Assembly (NCBI GenBank): GCA_027475525.1
Contig: JAMWFC010000036.1
Coordinates: forward strand, 62,001-126,000
DNA: 64,000 bases
Direction: 5' to 3'
From: Macrolepiota albuminosa
Taxonomy: Eukaryota; Basidiomycota; Agaricomycetes; Agaricales; Agaricaceae
Position 1 is the first letter of the stretch, and each line of letters begins with the position of its first letter. The position numbers and the translations under genes are program-made. The notes beneath the pieces are model-generated. The model worked only from the letters and a program-made list of their open reading frames with translations. It made no database searches and was not told where the DNA came from. Shown piece after piece: positions 11,251-23,799 of the stretch.

Positions 11251-11578
11251 CGAGTCATCACCCATCTTCCGACTTGACGGAACACGGAATAATGAAAAAG
11301 CCAACTCGAGAGTGGAGTTCTGGTTGACTTTTTGCGTACAGTCAAGTCAATTAATATTCGTCATTAGGTACAAGTAAACATTAAAACTTTCCAGCGCCAC
11401 TGCACACGCACGTCCGTCCATCATTTACATTGGAAAACATGTGTAGGTCGAAGCCATTTCACCTCCCAGACATTGACGGCTTGTCTCAGGCTCAGAATTC
11501 CAAACGTTTGTTCAGGTGACAAGGTTGTGTCCATGTCGCTGAGCATCGGAACATGGATGATGCATGCTCATGCATCAC

Positions 11579-11720
11579 CACTTGTCGCACAGACCTTGGC
11601 AGTGACTCTTAACCATGGCCTGAATCCTTAGCGTGTATGAGCGGCGAGCGCCCCTCACTTGTCGCACAGACCTTGGCAGTGACTCTTAACCATGGCCTGA
11701 ATCCTTAGCGTGTATGAGCG
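11579..11720 (+). repeat. 65-bp direct repeat with 77-bp spacing
   Basis: Copies at 11579-11643 and 11656-11720 are identical over 65 bp, starting CACTTGTCGCAC, and offset by 77 bp. Twelve bases that are not shared separate them. The offset matches the exact 77-bp duplications elsewhere in the window, but this copy is imperfect. Confidence 0.7.
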
Positions 11721-11868
11721 CCCCTCGGCTTCGTTGTGAAGAGTACGGTATACTGGCCTTCTCTTTAATACATATGCTCTGCCTGCCCAGTGAGCGGGGT
11801 CGATTCAGCATAGAATGTTTTCTTGCATGCTTTTTTGCCTTGGTTGAAGTTGTATCTCATTTTTATAT

Positions 11869-12236
11869 TGTAGAACCAGTTCCAAGAATCTACGAAACAG
11901 TTGAGACAATCCTCAGTGAATCGTCGTAATGACAGATAGCAACTATATTTATCGTACCTACGAAACAGTTGAGACACTGTCCGATAATGTACAATTAGAA
12001 TACGTTTATCATACAGTACAGTGAAACACTTACATCCTCAGTGAATCGTCGTAATGACAGATAGCAACTGAGGATGTAATGTCACGTAAACGTGTCTTTA
12101 AGTCTCGAATCATGTGACCACATCGTCGTAATGACAGATAGCAACTGAGGATGTAATGTCACGTAAACGTGTCTTTAAGTCTCGAATCATGTGACCACAT
12201 AGTAAACTGACCCAAAGGAATAATGACCGTCTAACA
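11869..12236 (-). repeat. downstream (3') LTR of copia-1, 368 bp
   Basis: It matches the 291-bp LTR at 17840-18130 except for one extra 77-bp tandem copy (12045-12121 and 12122-12198) and isolated differences. A perfect 12-bp stem hairpin (TACATCCTCAGT, 12031-12042, with 12067-12078) lies in the middle. Confidence 0.9.
12045..12198 (-). repeat. exact 77-bp tandem duplication inside LTR
   Basis: 12045-12121 is repeated exactly at 12122-12198. The other LTR has a single copy. It belongs to the set of exact 77-bp duplications that look like contig-join artefacts. Confidence 0.9.
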
Positions 12237-12286
12237 CAACCCCATCAGTGACGAAGTGGTCATGATATATGGAATTGATAAGAGCT

Positions 12287-15200
12287 TTAAGAAAAAGTTA
12301 CAATACCCAATGCTTTCACAAACTTGTAATGTAGGTCCTTTCCTAGTGGTTTCGTGAAAATATCCGCGACCATGTCGGAAGTCGACATCCACGATGAGGT
12401 AAATGATCCACTGCGAAGGTGTTGGCGTATGAAGTGGTATCGGATGTCTATATGTTTGGATCGTGTATTAGTTGAGTCTGAATTCGCAATGTCGAGGGCA
12501 CTCTTGTTGTCGCAGAATATTGGAAACGGGCAAGGAATCGGAAGATCAAGGGAAGTCATAAAATACTGAATGGCGAGGGCTTCCCGCATAGCGTGGGCTA
12601 ACGACATGTACTCGGCCTTGGTCGATGATAGAGCCATGGTTCGTTGTTTGACGGATGACCAAGATACTAGACTAGAGAAAATGAAGAACGCGTAACCCAA
12701 AACGCTCCGTCGATCTTTAGAGTCTGATGCCCAATCTGCATCGACTGCACCAAAATCGTTTGGGAGTATCATTCGAACTGGAGGATTTTGAGATGATGTT
12801 GAAAAATTGTACTCGATCGCATAATCCCGTGTTCCAGAGAGGTAACGTAAAACCCTTTTCGCAGCTAACAAGTGTTTCCTGGTGGAATTCGAATTATGCT
12901 GGCCTAGTGACATGGCAGTAAATGCCAGATCCGGTCGTGTACATAAGCTGAGATATAGTATTGAACCGAATTATGCTGGCCTAGTGACATGGCAGTAAAT
13001 GCCAGATCCGGTCGTGTACATAAGCTGAGATATAGTATTGAACCGACGAGTCGCTGATAGTGAGATGTTATGTCTTCATCTGCGATTTCAGGTAATGCAT
13101 TCGGAGGAGGATCGGGTAGTTCGTCAATCTTCCCTGCAATCGGTAGCGATAACGGTGCTGCATCTAGCAAGTGATACGTCGTTAGAAGGTCGAGAACGTA
13201 ACCTTTTTGAGATAACCATAGTTTCTTCTTCGACCTGTCTCTGTCTATGCGAATCCCAAGATATAAATCCGTCATCCCAGAATCTTTTACTTCGAAACGT
13301 CTTCTCATTTGGCTGATTACCCAATCGTATAGGGGTTTCGAATTCGTTGCGTTGAGCCCGTTGTCAACATGAAGACAAATGATTATAAATAGTTCTTGAC
13401 CATTACTGAGTAAGGGGATGGATTCATCCGGAGGTTCGGAGAAACGACCATAGAATACTGCGTGATCGACGCCACATCGGACAAGGCCATAAGACTCCAG
13501 TTCCTCCCTGATCACTTCATACCACTCGTGGGAAGCTTGTTTCAATCCATAGAGAGCGCGTAATACTCGGTTCACTTTCGTCGAGTCTGTATTCGGAAAC
13601 CCCGGTATTTGTTTGCAGTAAATCTCTTGTGATAAGGGAGCGTTCAGAAAAGCGGTTTTCACGTCAAACGTGAAAAGTTCTAGATCGTGCATCGCTGCAT
13701 AAGCCAAGACTATCCGAATACTCATCATCTTTGCTACCGGCGCATATGTTGTTCCATAATCCTCCGGTCGTTGGCTAAAGCCCTGTGCGACGAGTCGCGC
13801 TTTCTCCATACCACGAATTATCGACCCATCAGGGTTGAACTTGTGAGCATAGACCCAGCGGACTCCAATGGCCTTCCGATTCAGAGGTAGATCAGCAGGT
13901 ATGAATACTTTAAGTTTCCGTAAGCTGTCCACTTCTCTTTCCATCGCCGCCTGCCATACAGTGGCATCAGGTCGGTGTGTCGCCTCAAAGAAGTTCTCGG
14001 GTGCTTTATCTAAGTTGTAGGATTTACCGGTCTTAAATTTTGGGGTGTCCGTGCCGAAAGTTGCATATACTTTGTAGTTGTTGATTGCAAAGGGTTCAAA
14101 ACATGTGATGTCTATTATTGGGTGTGTGAAGTCTGTGGTGCTGCGTAAGGTGTCAAGATCTACGATGGCGGAAAGACCCTGGTGGGGAAGTAACCGCGCT
14201 TGACGATCTGCCCGAAGTTTAAGTAAACGTTCATTCTTCCTTTGCATATCTTCATAAAAGGCTTGACCCGCATTTGTCATGATGATCTTTCGACGAGGAC
14301 GAGAGGATGAGGCTATGTTTGGAATGTGAAGATTTGTATCATGTGAAACGTCCACTGCATGAGGTGTTTGAGTCGCGTGCGAATCCGATATGCTTGAATG
14401 AACGTCGGATAAATCATTGTGAGAAATTCTCGGCATTGAGGAAGAAGATGGTATGATAGGTGGGGAAACGTTTGATTGTAACTTGCCACGAACATTCTCA
14501 TTAAAGACAACATCCCGGGAAAAGAAATATTGACCAGTCAAATCCCGGACTCGCCAACCTATACGTCCCTCTTCATATCCCATGAATATCGTCTCAAACC
14601 GGCATGTATTCCCTTTCTGGTGTGTCTCTTTTGGGTAAAGTACGAAACACTGGCAACCCCAGACTCGGAGATGCGAGAAGTCGGGTTTATGACCTTCAAT
14701 GATCTCGTAGAAGGTCTGTAAGTTGAACAGTGTAGTCATCGGTAAGCGATTCCGCAAGTATTGTGCTGTGAGGACTGCGTCACCAAGGAAAGAGATAGGA
14801 AGTCCAGCTTCTGCCATGAGAGCTTGGGCTGTGTCCTCTAAAGTTCGAATATATCGTTCCGCTTTTCCGTTTTGTTGGTGAGCGTAAGCAGCCGTCAACT
14901 GCAACGTAATGCCCTTGTTATCTAGGTGGTCTTTTAGTCTACCTTCAACAAATTCCTTCGCGCCGTCGCATCGAACGGATTCGACCTTATTGCCCGATTT
15001 CAGTTCAAGGCGAGCCTGAAAACCCGTGAAGTGCTTATATGCCTGGTCTTTCTTCGACAATAGGACTGTGCTTCCATAGTTGGAGTAATCGTTGAGAATT
15101 GAATGGAAATACGATGATTTGCCGTTCGCAAATTGAGTGGGAAAAGGGCCGCAAGAATCCATGTGAAAAAGTTCGCAGACTGCAGTGGCTCGATGATGAT

Positions 15201-17691
15201 GATTGTCGAAAGGTCGAGCTGGCTGTTTGCCGATAATGCATGGTATGCAATTTTCATCCTGAAAAGAACCCGTAAATTCAACCCCAGTCGCACAACCCTT
15301 AGTCAATACATTCCAAGTCGTGTCCTTTGCAGGGTGTCCGAGCCTACGGTGCCACAAGCTTGGGGTGATGGGGATTTTGGGAAAATTCAACGACGAAGAT
15401 GGAAAAGCCGGTAACGACAGACTATCAGGAAGTCCAGGTAGTACGAAATCACACTGGAGGAAGAAAAGACAGTTCAGAACAGTAGCGCGCAAAGATTTGC
15501 CACGGAAATGTGAAGATTCCGGAAAGTAAATTGTGGTAGTCTCCTTCGCGAAACATAATTCCAAGTCTCGTTCTGCCATGGAACCAACTGAAAGGAGGTT
15601 GATAGGGATGTCAGGGGCATGCAAGCAGTCCGAAAGAATAAGGATAACAGGCTTGTCATCAATGAAAACACGAAATCGGACTTCTCCACGAGCGAGGGTG
15701 TCTAATTTCCCACAGTTCGCCGTGGCAACGGAGACGGCGAGGTCCTCGTGGTAGGTCCAAAAGAAGCGTTTATCCTGGATGAGATGAGTCGTACAGCCAG
15801 AATCAAGGATCGTGTTGAAGGAAGAGGAAATTGACGCCATGACAATGGGGTCAGTAGAGCTTACGAGAGCGTGGTACGGGGGGGTAGTTGAGGCAATGGG
15901 CAAATCATACAGATAGAAAGCGGTGTCATTTGCATCGTCTTCGAGTACAGAAGGTAATATATCATTATCGACAGAGTCTTGTAAGGTAGAAGGTTGAGAA
16001 GGAGGATCATCGAGAGAGACATCTGTGATCGCAACATTGGCGCGTGGGCGAGAGACGGAATCCCGAGGTGGATCGGGTCCATGCGTGCGACGAGGAGGTA
16101 AGACATCCGATGAGGAAGGATGATTCGTGGTCGGAGTCGATGGAGTAGACGTATTTAAAGGAACGGATGATTGTTGATGAGTCTGGACAGCCGAAGATTT
16201 GTTGGAATGAGAACCTGTGGTGTGGAGACGGCGGCGGACATCGATGTCAGTCTCAAGGATGGTGTCTGCCAGAGAGTAGAAATCGAAGGAACCCCCAGGA
16301 CTGTTAATCCAAGAACGACGGACTTCTTCACGTAAAAATGTGAAGGCGCGGTGGTCAGGAATGCCATCCATGAATTTCTGAATCTTCTCGTAGGGCGTGA
16401 AGTCCCAAGGAGTCTGGGAAAGTTGGTTCACGGCTATGCGCCATGCCTGGACGTAAGCAGGGATGGCGTTCGGAGCACAGTGAAGATTGAATACCGAATC
16501 CTTGACGCGTTGAGCCGAGGCAGCACTCCCGACACTATAGCGTTTCCGAAGGAAGTCTAAAAGGTCGCGAGCAGTCCGGACAGGGAAGTTGTGGGGTCCG
16601 CCCCGAGCCAGGGGAAGGGAATTGAAGATCTCGGCAGATAATTTGCCAGTAATAATATAGGAACACACGTTGTCGTTCTTCCAAAAGACTTCGTAAGCCC
16701 GAGAGGCGTCCTGAGTGGTGTGGGGAGGGGAGGGAGGAGCGACTACAACTTTGCAAGTGGGATCAAAGAGAGCATCAGGCGAGGGAATAGGGCAAACATG
16801 GCCATTTAGGCCCATATGGTCGATCAAGGCCATCACTGGGTTAAACCAGAGACCCCAGTCGGCGGCAGAATTGAAGCGAGGGATGGTGGAAAGGGGTGGA
16901 AGCTTGGCATTGGATAAGCATTCGGAAGAAGTATTCGCCAGCAGAGGGGCAGGGGGGAGAGGGTGGCCGGGATATGACATCGGGGGAGAAGGAGGGAAAG
17001 GAAAAACAGGAGGAGAATAATAGGGATAAGGAAACCACGGATACGGAAAGGGAAAAGGCGGAGCATTGGAAAGCTCAGGAGGCGGAGGAATAGGCGAAGA
17101 AGCCAGAGGAGGCGACGGTGGAACGAAAGGTGTAGGGGATGAAGAAGAAAGAAAAACAGATGGTGGGCGTGAGTAAGGAAAAGGATGAACAGGGACAGGA
17201 GAAGGGGGGGTAAAACGAGGCACCTCAACAGGAGGTTGAGGAAGGGGAAAAGAGGAACCAGAAGCCGGGAAAGTAGCAGAAGAAACAGGATCCGAAGGCT
17301 GAGATGCAGATACTGGCGTGGAATTCGAACGGGAAGGAAAAAATTGAGATTTAATTGGACGGACTGGGGTAGGAACATGTAATGTATGCGGAGAGGAAAA
17401 AAGGGAAGAAGAGGGTGCTGGAGTAGGAGTATCCTGGGGCGAAGGAACAAAAGAATTCGACAGAGACGAGGATATATGCGGGCGATTCAAGTTAGACCGC
17501 TTATGATGATGAGCAAAAGGATCGGAAACAAGCGTATCGGAAGAGTTCGGCGGACGTGAGCGCATATGAGGAGGTAAGTCACGAGAGAAAGGTTTGGGTA
17601 AATGACTCGGCGACTGAGACCGATGGGTGGAACCCCCCAGTGCAGGATCCGGAGGACCAGGATGGGTAGATTGAGAGAAAGGGTCCGACAT
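12287..17691 (-). CDS. copia-1 gag-pol polyprotein, frame broken by a 77-bp duplication
   Basis: The start is the ATG at 17691 (MSDPFSQ); the open frame further upstream lacks an ATG. Order on the protein: Pro/Ser-rich gag; aspartic protease (ILDSGCTTH); GAG-pre-integrase zinc region (LWHRRLGHP ... CIPCIIGKQ); integrase core with MDSCGPF, RCDGAKEF and NGKAERY as the DDE residues; reverse transcriptase (RWVYAHKF, TFDVKTAFLNAPL, LYGLKQASHEWYE); and RNase H (ADWASD, STKAEY, CDNKSA). The RT catalytic box reads HVDNGL where VDD is expected. The frame shifts at the duplicated 12891-13044. Taking out one 77-bp copy makes a single frame of about 1775 aa. Enzymes of this family copy the element RNA in virus-like particles and integrate the cDNA. 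Confidence 0.9.
12891..13044 (-). repeat. exact 77-bp tandem duplication in RT/RNase H junction
   Basis: 12891-12967 is repeated exactly at 12968-13044. Because 77 is not a multiple of 3, it splits the gag-pol frame. The upstream and downstream frames differ by exactly the shift expected from one extra copy. Confidence 0.92.
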
Positions 17692-17829
17692 GGTGGCGAA
17701 CCCAGGAAGAAGGAGCGTAAACCCGTCGACGTGGCGTGACGGTGCGTAAAGAAGTAAAATTAAAGTCCTCGTGGAGAGAAAAGGACTGCTCCGTGTCAAC
17801 TCGGGAAACTGGCCACCCTAGAAAGGGAA

Positions 17830-17839
17830 GCCCATAACC
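17830..17839 (-). promoter_or_regulatory. primer binding site, half-tRNA-iMet type
   Basis: Read on the - strand, the bases just inside the 5' LTR are GGTTATGGGC. This is complementary to the anticodon-loop segment GCCCAUAACC of eukaryotic initiator Met tRNA, as used by Drosophila copia and Ty5 with a cleaved half tRNA. Copia-2 has the same ten bases in the same place. Confidence 0.75.
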
Positions 17840-18130
17840 TGTAGAACCAGTTCCAAGAATCTACGAAACAGTTGAGACAATCCTCAGTGAATCGTCGTAA
17901 TGACAGATAGCAACTATATTTATCGTACCTACGAAACAGTTGAGACACTGTCCGATAATGTACAATTAGAATACGTTTATCATACAGTACAGTGAAACAC
18001 TTACATCCTCAGTGAATCGTCGTAATGACAGATAGCAACTGAGGATGTAATGTCACGTAAACGTGTCTTTAAGTCTCGAATCATGTGACCACGTAGTAAA
18101 CTGACCCAAAGGAATAATGACCGTCTAACA
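17840..18130 (-). repeat. upstream (5') LTR of copia-1, 291 bp
   Basis: TG...CA ends on both strands. It has the same hairpin as its partner (18002-18013 with 18038-18049). This is the single-copy form and so the better reference for the LTR sequence. Confidence 0.9.
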
Positions 18131-18649
18131 TATATTATTATTTTTAGTGTGTCTTTAGCTCCTTTCTCAAGTTGAGACCACGTGAGTGACCCATCACGGC
18201 GGAAAAATTATCTGGGCCGAGGCCATCAGGTTGCGATGTTACCCCGTCTCTTCTCAGAAGATTGGTTGCCCTGGACGGACACAGAAGTACAAAGATTCAC
18301 TCCAAGCTTTCAACGTCAAACTCAGCGAAGGAGATCGCTGACTGACTTGACTGATCAAAGTTTGTGGCAAACGGTATCGAGCCAGCAACAAAAGATCGGT
18401 ACGCAATGACTTTCGGCATAAAAATAGAAGCCATTGAACTGATTCACGGCCTCTGCAGTCAAATGCATGTCTTGCACAATGTTAACATTCCTTGTATACT
18501 GACTGAGCACCAGGCTTCACGCTTCCCGCCGACGCTGTTCACGTTGTTGAGACCGAATTAAACGAGCTCGAGATAGAAAAGGCCAAGGTTTCTATACTGT
18601 TCCAGCTTTTGTGGTCGTGACTTACGGACAACCTAGTCGAAAACTTCAG
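18131..18649 (+). other. region upstream of the F-box gene, conserved in decayed paralogue
   Basis: The sequence aligns in order with about 23.86-24.97 kb, including CACTCCAAGCTTTCAAC near 18299 and 24429. It may hold 5' exons: a frame reading VVETELNELEIEKAK lies near 18540-18590. An AG acceptor (TTCAG) precedes 18650. No complete upstream exon could be fixed. Confidence 0.45.
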
Positions 18650-20340
18650 TGGTTATTCCTGCGGATGTAGTTTCCAACCCGCTCAAACGTTCAAATCAGC
18701 GGCCTACTCCTGATCAGGCTTCTGTGCTCGAAACATTATTAGCGCAGAAGAACTCAGAACTTGCAAAAATAGAATGCGACGTGCTTCGGCTTCAGCTCAA
18801 AATAAACGATGACATTGGCACAATGCAAGAACTCGAGCGATTAAAGGCAGAAAAACAGGCCAAAGCTAATTTCTGCGAGTCATGGCTTAGCTCCGTCCGC
18901 CTTCTTCCATTAGAGATTCTCACCAGAATCTTTGAATATAGCATATACCGCGGCGGGCCATCGCTATGGCAAAGAGCGTCTCCGTTCCAATTATCCCACG
19001 TGTGTAGTACATGGCGAAGTGCGGCACTAGGCTGCTCCAGTCTTTGGAATGATCTTGAACTTCAACTGGATCACGGGCCAAATATTGGTTTATTTCTTGA
19101 TCTCTGGTATGGCCGGGCTAATTGCCACCGCCCACTCTCGTTTACCTTGAGAAGTGATTACCATGTCGATGAAGAACTAGCTACTAATCTCGCTTCACAT
19201 ATCACAAAGTTCTCTCCTCGAATGACTACAGTTTCGGTTATATTGTGGAGCAGTCTAGGATCATTGGCGACCTTCCTTGTTTTACCAGGAGGCTCCTTTT
19301 CCAACTTGGAATCCTTGTCCATTGAGACTGACGTGAAGGCTGAAACATGCGGCTCTCCCATCACTGTCTTTGACCATTCCCCCCGTTTGAGACAAGTAAC
19401 GCTCCGTATCCCACGAGACATGTATGAAGGCGATAATCGACTTTTCCTTCCTTGGAATCAGCTCACCCACCTCGACGTCAGAGGCTCATTATTGATTCAA
19501 TCATTTGCAATCATTCTTTTTCAGTGTACCCAACTCCAGGTCGCGTCCTTTCATAACATCAATCTGGCAGACCGTTTTGATTCTCGCCAGCCTGTTATTC
19601 CACCTTCTCCGATTATGTTCCCGCATCTCACTGATCTCCAGCTCAGGCTTAATGGGCCATTCCTCTTGCATGATATATCAGATGTACTCGATGTGATGCT
19701 CCTTCCCAAGGTCAATAACCTCAATTTGGCAGGGTATACATCTTCTTTCTCCCGCAATTATAATGATTTATTTCCCTTTCATGCCATAATGCCTCCATCG
19801 AACATGTTTCCACCCATCCGCCATCTCCTGCTTGCCTATGTGGATATTGTTCACGACGAACTGCTTGAAACACTTGTGGCGTGCCCTTTACTGGAAAGTC
19901 TCACTCTCTGTCTCGACATACACCCAATAACATTGCTGAAGGGCTTGACGCAGAATAAGCCCGACAGTCATCCCAACCCAGTGCCATCCTTCTCCCATTT
20001 GACGTCGTTCAAATTTGCATGTATCATCGTTAATCACGAGGATGACGACGTATTCGATCCCGTTGCTTTTATGGAAGCTTTCGTTGGACTCATAACCTCT
20101 TGGATAGAAGACCCGAACCGTCATAGTCCGCTCCAGGAGATCTCGCTTTTTGTCTGCCATGACGGTCTACACGACAATTCGGATAGTAATGAGGATGCGC
20201 TTTCCTTATTCGAAAGAATTCGAGAAACGATACAGAAAGATCTCGCTGAACTCTTGGACGACTCCATCTTTACTGCAACGCCCATCAGTAACTACGATGA
20301 GTTACTTTATAGATTTGGGTTTGAAAAATATTCTTATTGA
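18650..20340 (+). CDS. F-box protein, Agaricomycete family
   Basis: The frame encodes about 563 aa. A coiled-coil N-terminus (SVLETLLAQKNSELAKIE...) is followed by the F-box at about residues 82-130 (LLPLEILTRIFEYS ... QLSHVCSTWRSAALGCSSLW) and a leucine-rich-repeat-like remainder. This layout is common in the expanded Agaricomycete F-box families, where the F-box binds Skp1 in an SCF ubiquitin ligase and the C-terminus recognises an unknown substrate. No in-frame ATG exists before 18823, yet similarity to family N-termini extends to 18650. A short upstream exon spliced at the AG at 18648-18649 is therefore likely. It is CpG-normal and open, unlike its decayed copy at 24.97-26.34 kb. Confidence 0.75.
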
Positions 20341-21369
20341 TCGATACACCTGCTGTTGTCCGTTTGATTACGCCGTTGCATAATATACACTAACAGAAAC
20401 AAAGTTTCGGATATGTGTCTCCCTAATGGGAGTGAGCAGTCGTGTCGTCTGTCGCACGGACAAAATGCTAACGAGAGAGGTGCACTTTTCAATCCATAGT
20501 TACAATTGGACTCCATCGACCAGACGGAAATCCTGTCACCCAATGGACGCGGAACAACGAGGAGTAAAACAGTACGTTAGAATGCATTTCACTACTAACG
20601 ATGGCAGTTACGATCATTGGTGCGACCTAAATCGAGCGCTTGAGAAAGAAATAGGCGAAAAAATGACTTTTGCTGTTCTCCATTACCACCATACGCATAC
20701 AAACAGATAACTGATCATCACTCTCAGGCGGCAGCGGCGAATCTGGCATGGATCGAAAGACTGGCCCCTAGATATGCCATCTATTTCCTACTTCCGAGAA
20801 GCTCGCAGTCTCAAGACATAGTAGATCTTTCTCCTACTAGCCGCTCCGAGCGCTTAACAATCATCAGTTATTTGATGAACGTTTGAAACCGTTTCTTGGT
20901 CATCTCTAGGAGTTTAATCCTTGATCAGAGCAGACAATCACCTCAAAATGAATTCCAGTATCAATCCACAATGTCAACAGCATCGATGACCTTACGTTTC
21001 TCCTCAATCTCCCAAACGAATTATAATCAAGAAATAGAAACTATGAGAAAGTCCAAATGACCCAGATGTAGCAACTAGGTACGAGTTACACAGCTTATCC
21101 AGCATCGGTCAGCCATGTGTCGTTAATATCAAACAGATGATGTTCCACCAAGTAGACACATCAAACTTCGTGCACCAGTGTGTAATGATGCTGGAATTGA
21201 GCTGTCAAGGCGATTGTTGTGTCTTGTGCACAAATTTAAAATATATATTTGCCCCACAGAATAAGGACGATAACTTTTGGTTTCTCTCATTCTTTTGCAT
21301 CCTCTCTCTCTACTCCCTGTCTCACCCAGGCAGTTATCAGCTCGTTTTATTACTTTGATTCCTGAAAGG
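20341..21369 (+). other. spacer with a short unidentified open frame
   Basis: An open frame at 20426-20710 (94 codons, ATG start) ends near TFAVLHYHHTHTNR. A second stretch at about 20729-20885 reads AAANLAWIERLAPRYAIYF and on to a stop. They could be exons of a small gene, but no proper donor site was seen between them. No family recognised. Confidence 0.3.
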
Positions 21370-22556
21370 ATGGCCGAAATGCTAGGTCATTCATTCTCTC
21401 CATCAGGTACAATCGGTACTCTTGAGATAGGGATGGATATATCTATGTTCTTATTCGGTGTGGTGACTGTCCAGGTGCACTCATACTACAGGTAAGCTTT
21501 TAGATACTGTGGCAGCACCTTGAAGGTTCAACTCTCTCTTAGAAAATTTTCAAATGATCCCTGGTATTTAAAAGCCTTTGTGAGTTTTCCTTCGCCTGAG
21601 GAGTGTCGAGATATGGAGGAACTGCTAGGTCATGATCATATGGTAAGTTTCACGTGTAAGAAGGGCTCGGCGAGTAATTTAATTGTTTGTCTTTGTCAGG
21701 GTCTTTGAGCTGTTCCACACCATTACCATGAGTCACGCATTCTACTACGTATAGTCAGGGCTTCTCTACGCCGTACTCTTTTTCATTTTTGCATGTTACA
21801 GGCCTCAGTAATCAAGTATGGGAAACCTGACGGTTTTGTTGAAGTTCCATTGACAATGAGATTGGCGATTATTGCATCAGCCATCATCGGACCAGCTGTT
21901 CAAGTAAGCATGTTGAGATACTTGCGACAGAACTTTCAACACTTGTCTATAGGCCTTTTTTGCCAATCGCGTCCGTATCATGTCTTCTAAATGGATCACA
22001 AATTGCATTGGATGGTCGCTATCCATAATTGGGTGGATGTTATCCCTACTTCGCTGCATTTGCCTCATTGCTGCGGCTACTGTTCAATGGGGTCCAAACA
22101 ACGTGCTACTTTTAAGGAGCAAATGGAAGTGGCTTGTTGTTACTTCACTTTCGATTTCCACTGCAAACGACGTCTTCATTGCAATGTCTTTATGTTACTA
22201 CTTATGGCGCTGGTGCGACATTCGTATGGCATGGTATGTCACACCATATTGACTCTTTACGAATTGAGTCTGGCATTTACGCGCTGAACGAAACATGTAG
22301 GTCAAAGTCTGTGATTGACAACCTCATTCTATGGACAATTTGTAAGTACAAGGATTTTTAGTCAGACAAAATCTCAAAGGTCGTTCACAACTTTTAGGGA
22401 CTGGACTTTTGACGAGGTACAATATTTTCTTTTCAGTCTCTGTCTTCTCATCATTGGTTCTTCTAGTTTCGCAACAACAACTTTGTTGATACTGGTATGG
22501 ACCACCGATTATAAATATTTCTTGTCATTTAAGATTGTCAAAGTTCATCACAAGGG
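21370..22556 (+). pseudogene. DUF6534-like multi-pass membrane protein gene, probably damaged
   Basis: Exon-like blocks: 21370-21491 (MAEMLGHSF ... GTLEIGMDISMFLFG), 21543-21579 (SNDPWYLKAF), 21700-21748 (ELFHTITMSHAFYY), 21802-21903 (VIKYGKPDGF ... IIGPAVQ) and 21953-22233 (AFFANRVRIMS ... SIIGWMLSLLR). Later blocks read KSVIDNLILWTI and TGLLT. This order and the hydrophobic segments match fungal seven-helix-type DUF6534 proteins, whose function is unknown. The join from the second to the third block does not keep phase with visible splice sites, and the last block has a frameshift and a stop. It is either inactive or has a different exon structure. Confidence 0.55.
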
Positions 22557-23799
22557 ATGATTATTCTTGGGTGGCGGTTCATTTGATAATTTCTCGCTGT
22601 TTGTTTTTTCTTTCAACAAACTTGTAATCAATCCGACCTCATCATTTACAGTGTTTTCCAATTCACTTATGTCATCGTACGTCCTTTATGTTTCTCATTA
22701 ACCATTTTGACCTCACGAAACAGACTTCATGCTCGAGATAAATCCCGCAATATCAATCAGAAATTCAATGGAGTTGATAAGTTACCATCTGTTTCACAGA
22801 GAACGGCGTGTGGACATTCTTTACTCTCGTCAAGAAACAGATGACAAGTTTCTTTAACCCCTTTTCTATCAGAAACAAATCTGGTCACATCAATCATACT
22901 TACTAGAGAAAAAGAATAAATTTTTCAAAGAGATATTGAAAAAGAAATACATGATGGCTTTCAATGTCTGTTGAAAAGCTCAATATAATTTCTCTTTCTG
23001 AGATAAACATGCAATGAAAATTTCTAAATATTTCCGTGATATTTCTGCCAGCAACATGATGGTAAAAACATAGGATTTTTGTTTCAGAAACAGTTCAGAA
23101 AAAGACATAAATTCTCCTATCTGTAGCAACAAGAAATTTATTACATATTTTTTAAAGAAAAACCACATAAAAGTAGCATGACAGCTTTCCTTGTCTCTTT
23201 TTCTAGAGGAAACAGGTTCTGCCACCAGCAGTGTACAGTGTGTAAATAAGTAGTAGCTGCAATGCATCCTTAGTAACATGTAATATGCAACTGAGGGTGC
23301 CCTACATCTGAGTCTGTCAATATATATGATCTATAAACAAAGAAATAGGTGGCCACAGCCTTTATGGCCCTGGCATTGTGGCCATGGCACTTGTTACTGT
23401 TGAGAGGAGACTTATCCAACTCTCCTCTGGTTGTGCGTCAAACCTTGCTTATGCAACATCTATTTCCTTTTTGGTTACTTCTCTTTCTATCTCTTGGCCC
23501 AGATGGCTCAACAATTGATATTTGCTAGTCTTTATTAGCAAACTTTATTTATTTTATTTTTATCTACCAGTGTTTACAGTTAGCCACCCTCAGTTGAACA
23601 ACATTATATTGTGTGACTGAAGATGAGCCAAATTACTTACTTCCTACATATAATTTACTAAAACAATTTGTAGACTCACTGTATTTGTCTATAGGTAAAT
23701 CTAGAGTCAAACAACATTATATTGTGTGACTCAGGACTCATTGTATTTGTCTACAGTTACTCGTCACACTCCTGGCCACTTCAACAGACTATAGAATAT
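22557..23799. other. AT-rich, CpG-depleted spacer
   Basis: No gene was recognised. CpG becomes rare here. A segment containing ACAACATTATATTGTGTGAC is present twice (near 23600 and 23711). Fragments resembling the CCTCAGT LTR hairpin arms occur near 23290 and 23585. Confidence 0.45.

Larger units (their letters stand above)
11869..18130 (-). mobile_element. complete Ty1/copia LTR retrotransposon (copia-1)
   Basis: Two LTRs (TG...CA ends) flank a gag-pol region on the - strand. The 5-bp sequence TATAT occurs immediately outside both ends (11864-11868 and 18131-18135), a target-site duplication. The decayed paralogue at about 23.84-23.90 kb carries the same flanks without the element, giving an empty site. 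A half-tRNA-type primer binding site lies next to the upstream LTR. CpG content is near normal, so insertion looks fairly recent. The polymerase nevertheless has a substituted catalytic residue, and one frame break coincides with a 77-bp duplication. Confidence 0.92.

Noticed and set aside
12045..12198. 77-bp LTR duplication as a biological enhancer repeat
   Set aside because: The same length occurs at unrelated loci, and the partner LTR has one copy, so an assembly origin is preferred.
20426..20710. Independent 94-aa protein gene
   Set aside because: No family match, and splice sites to the following readable stretch are missing; mentioned only as a possible exon.
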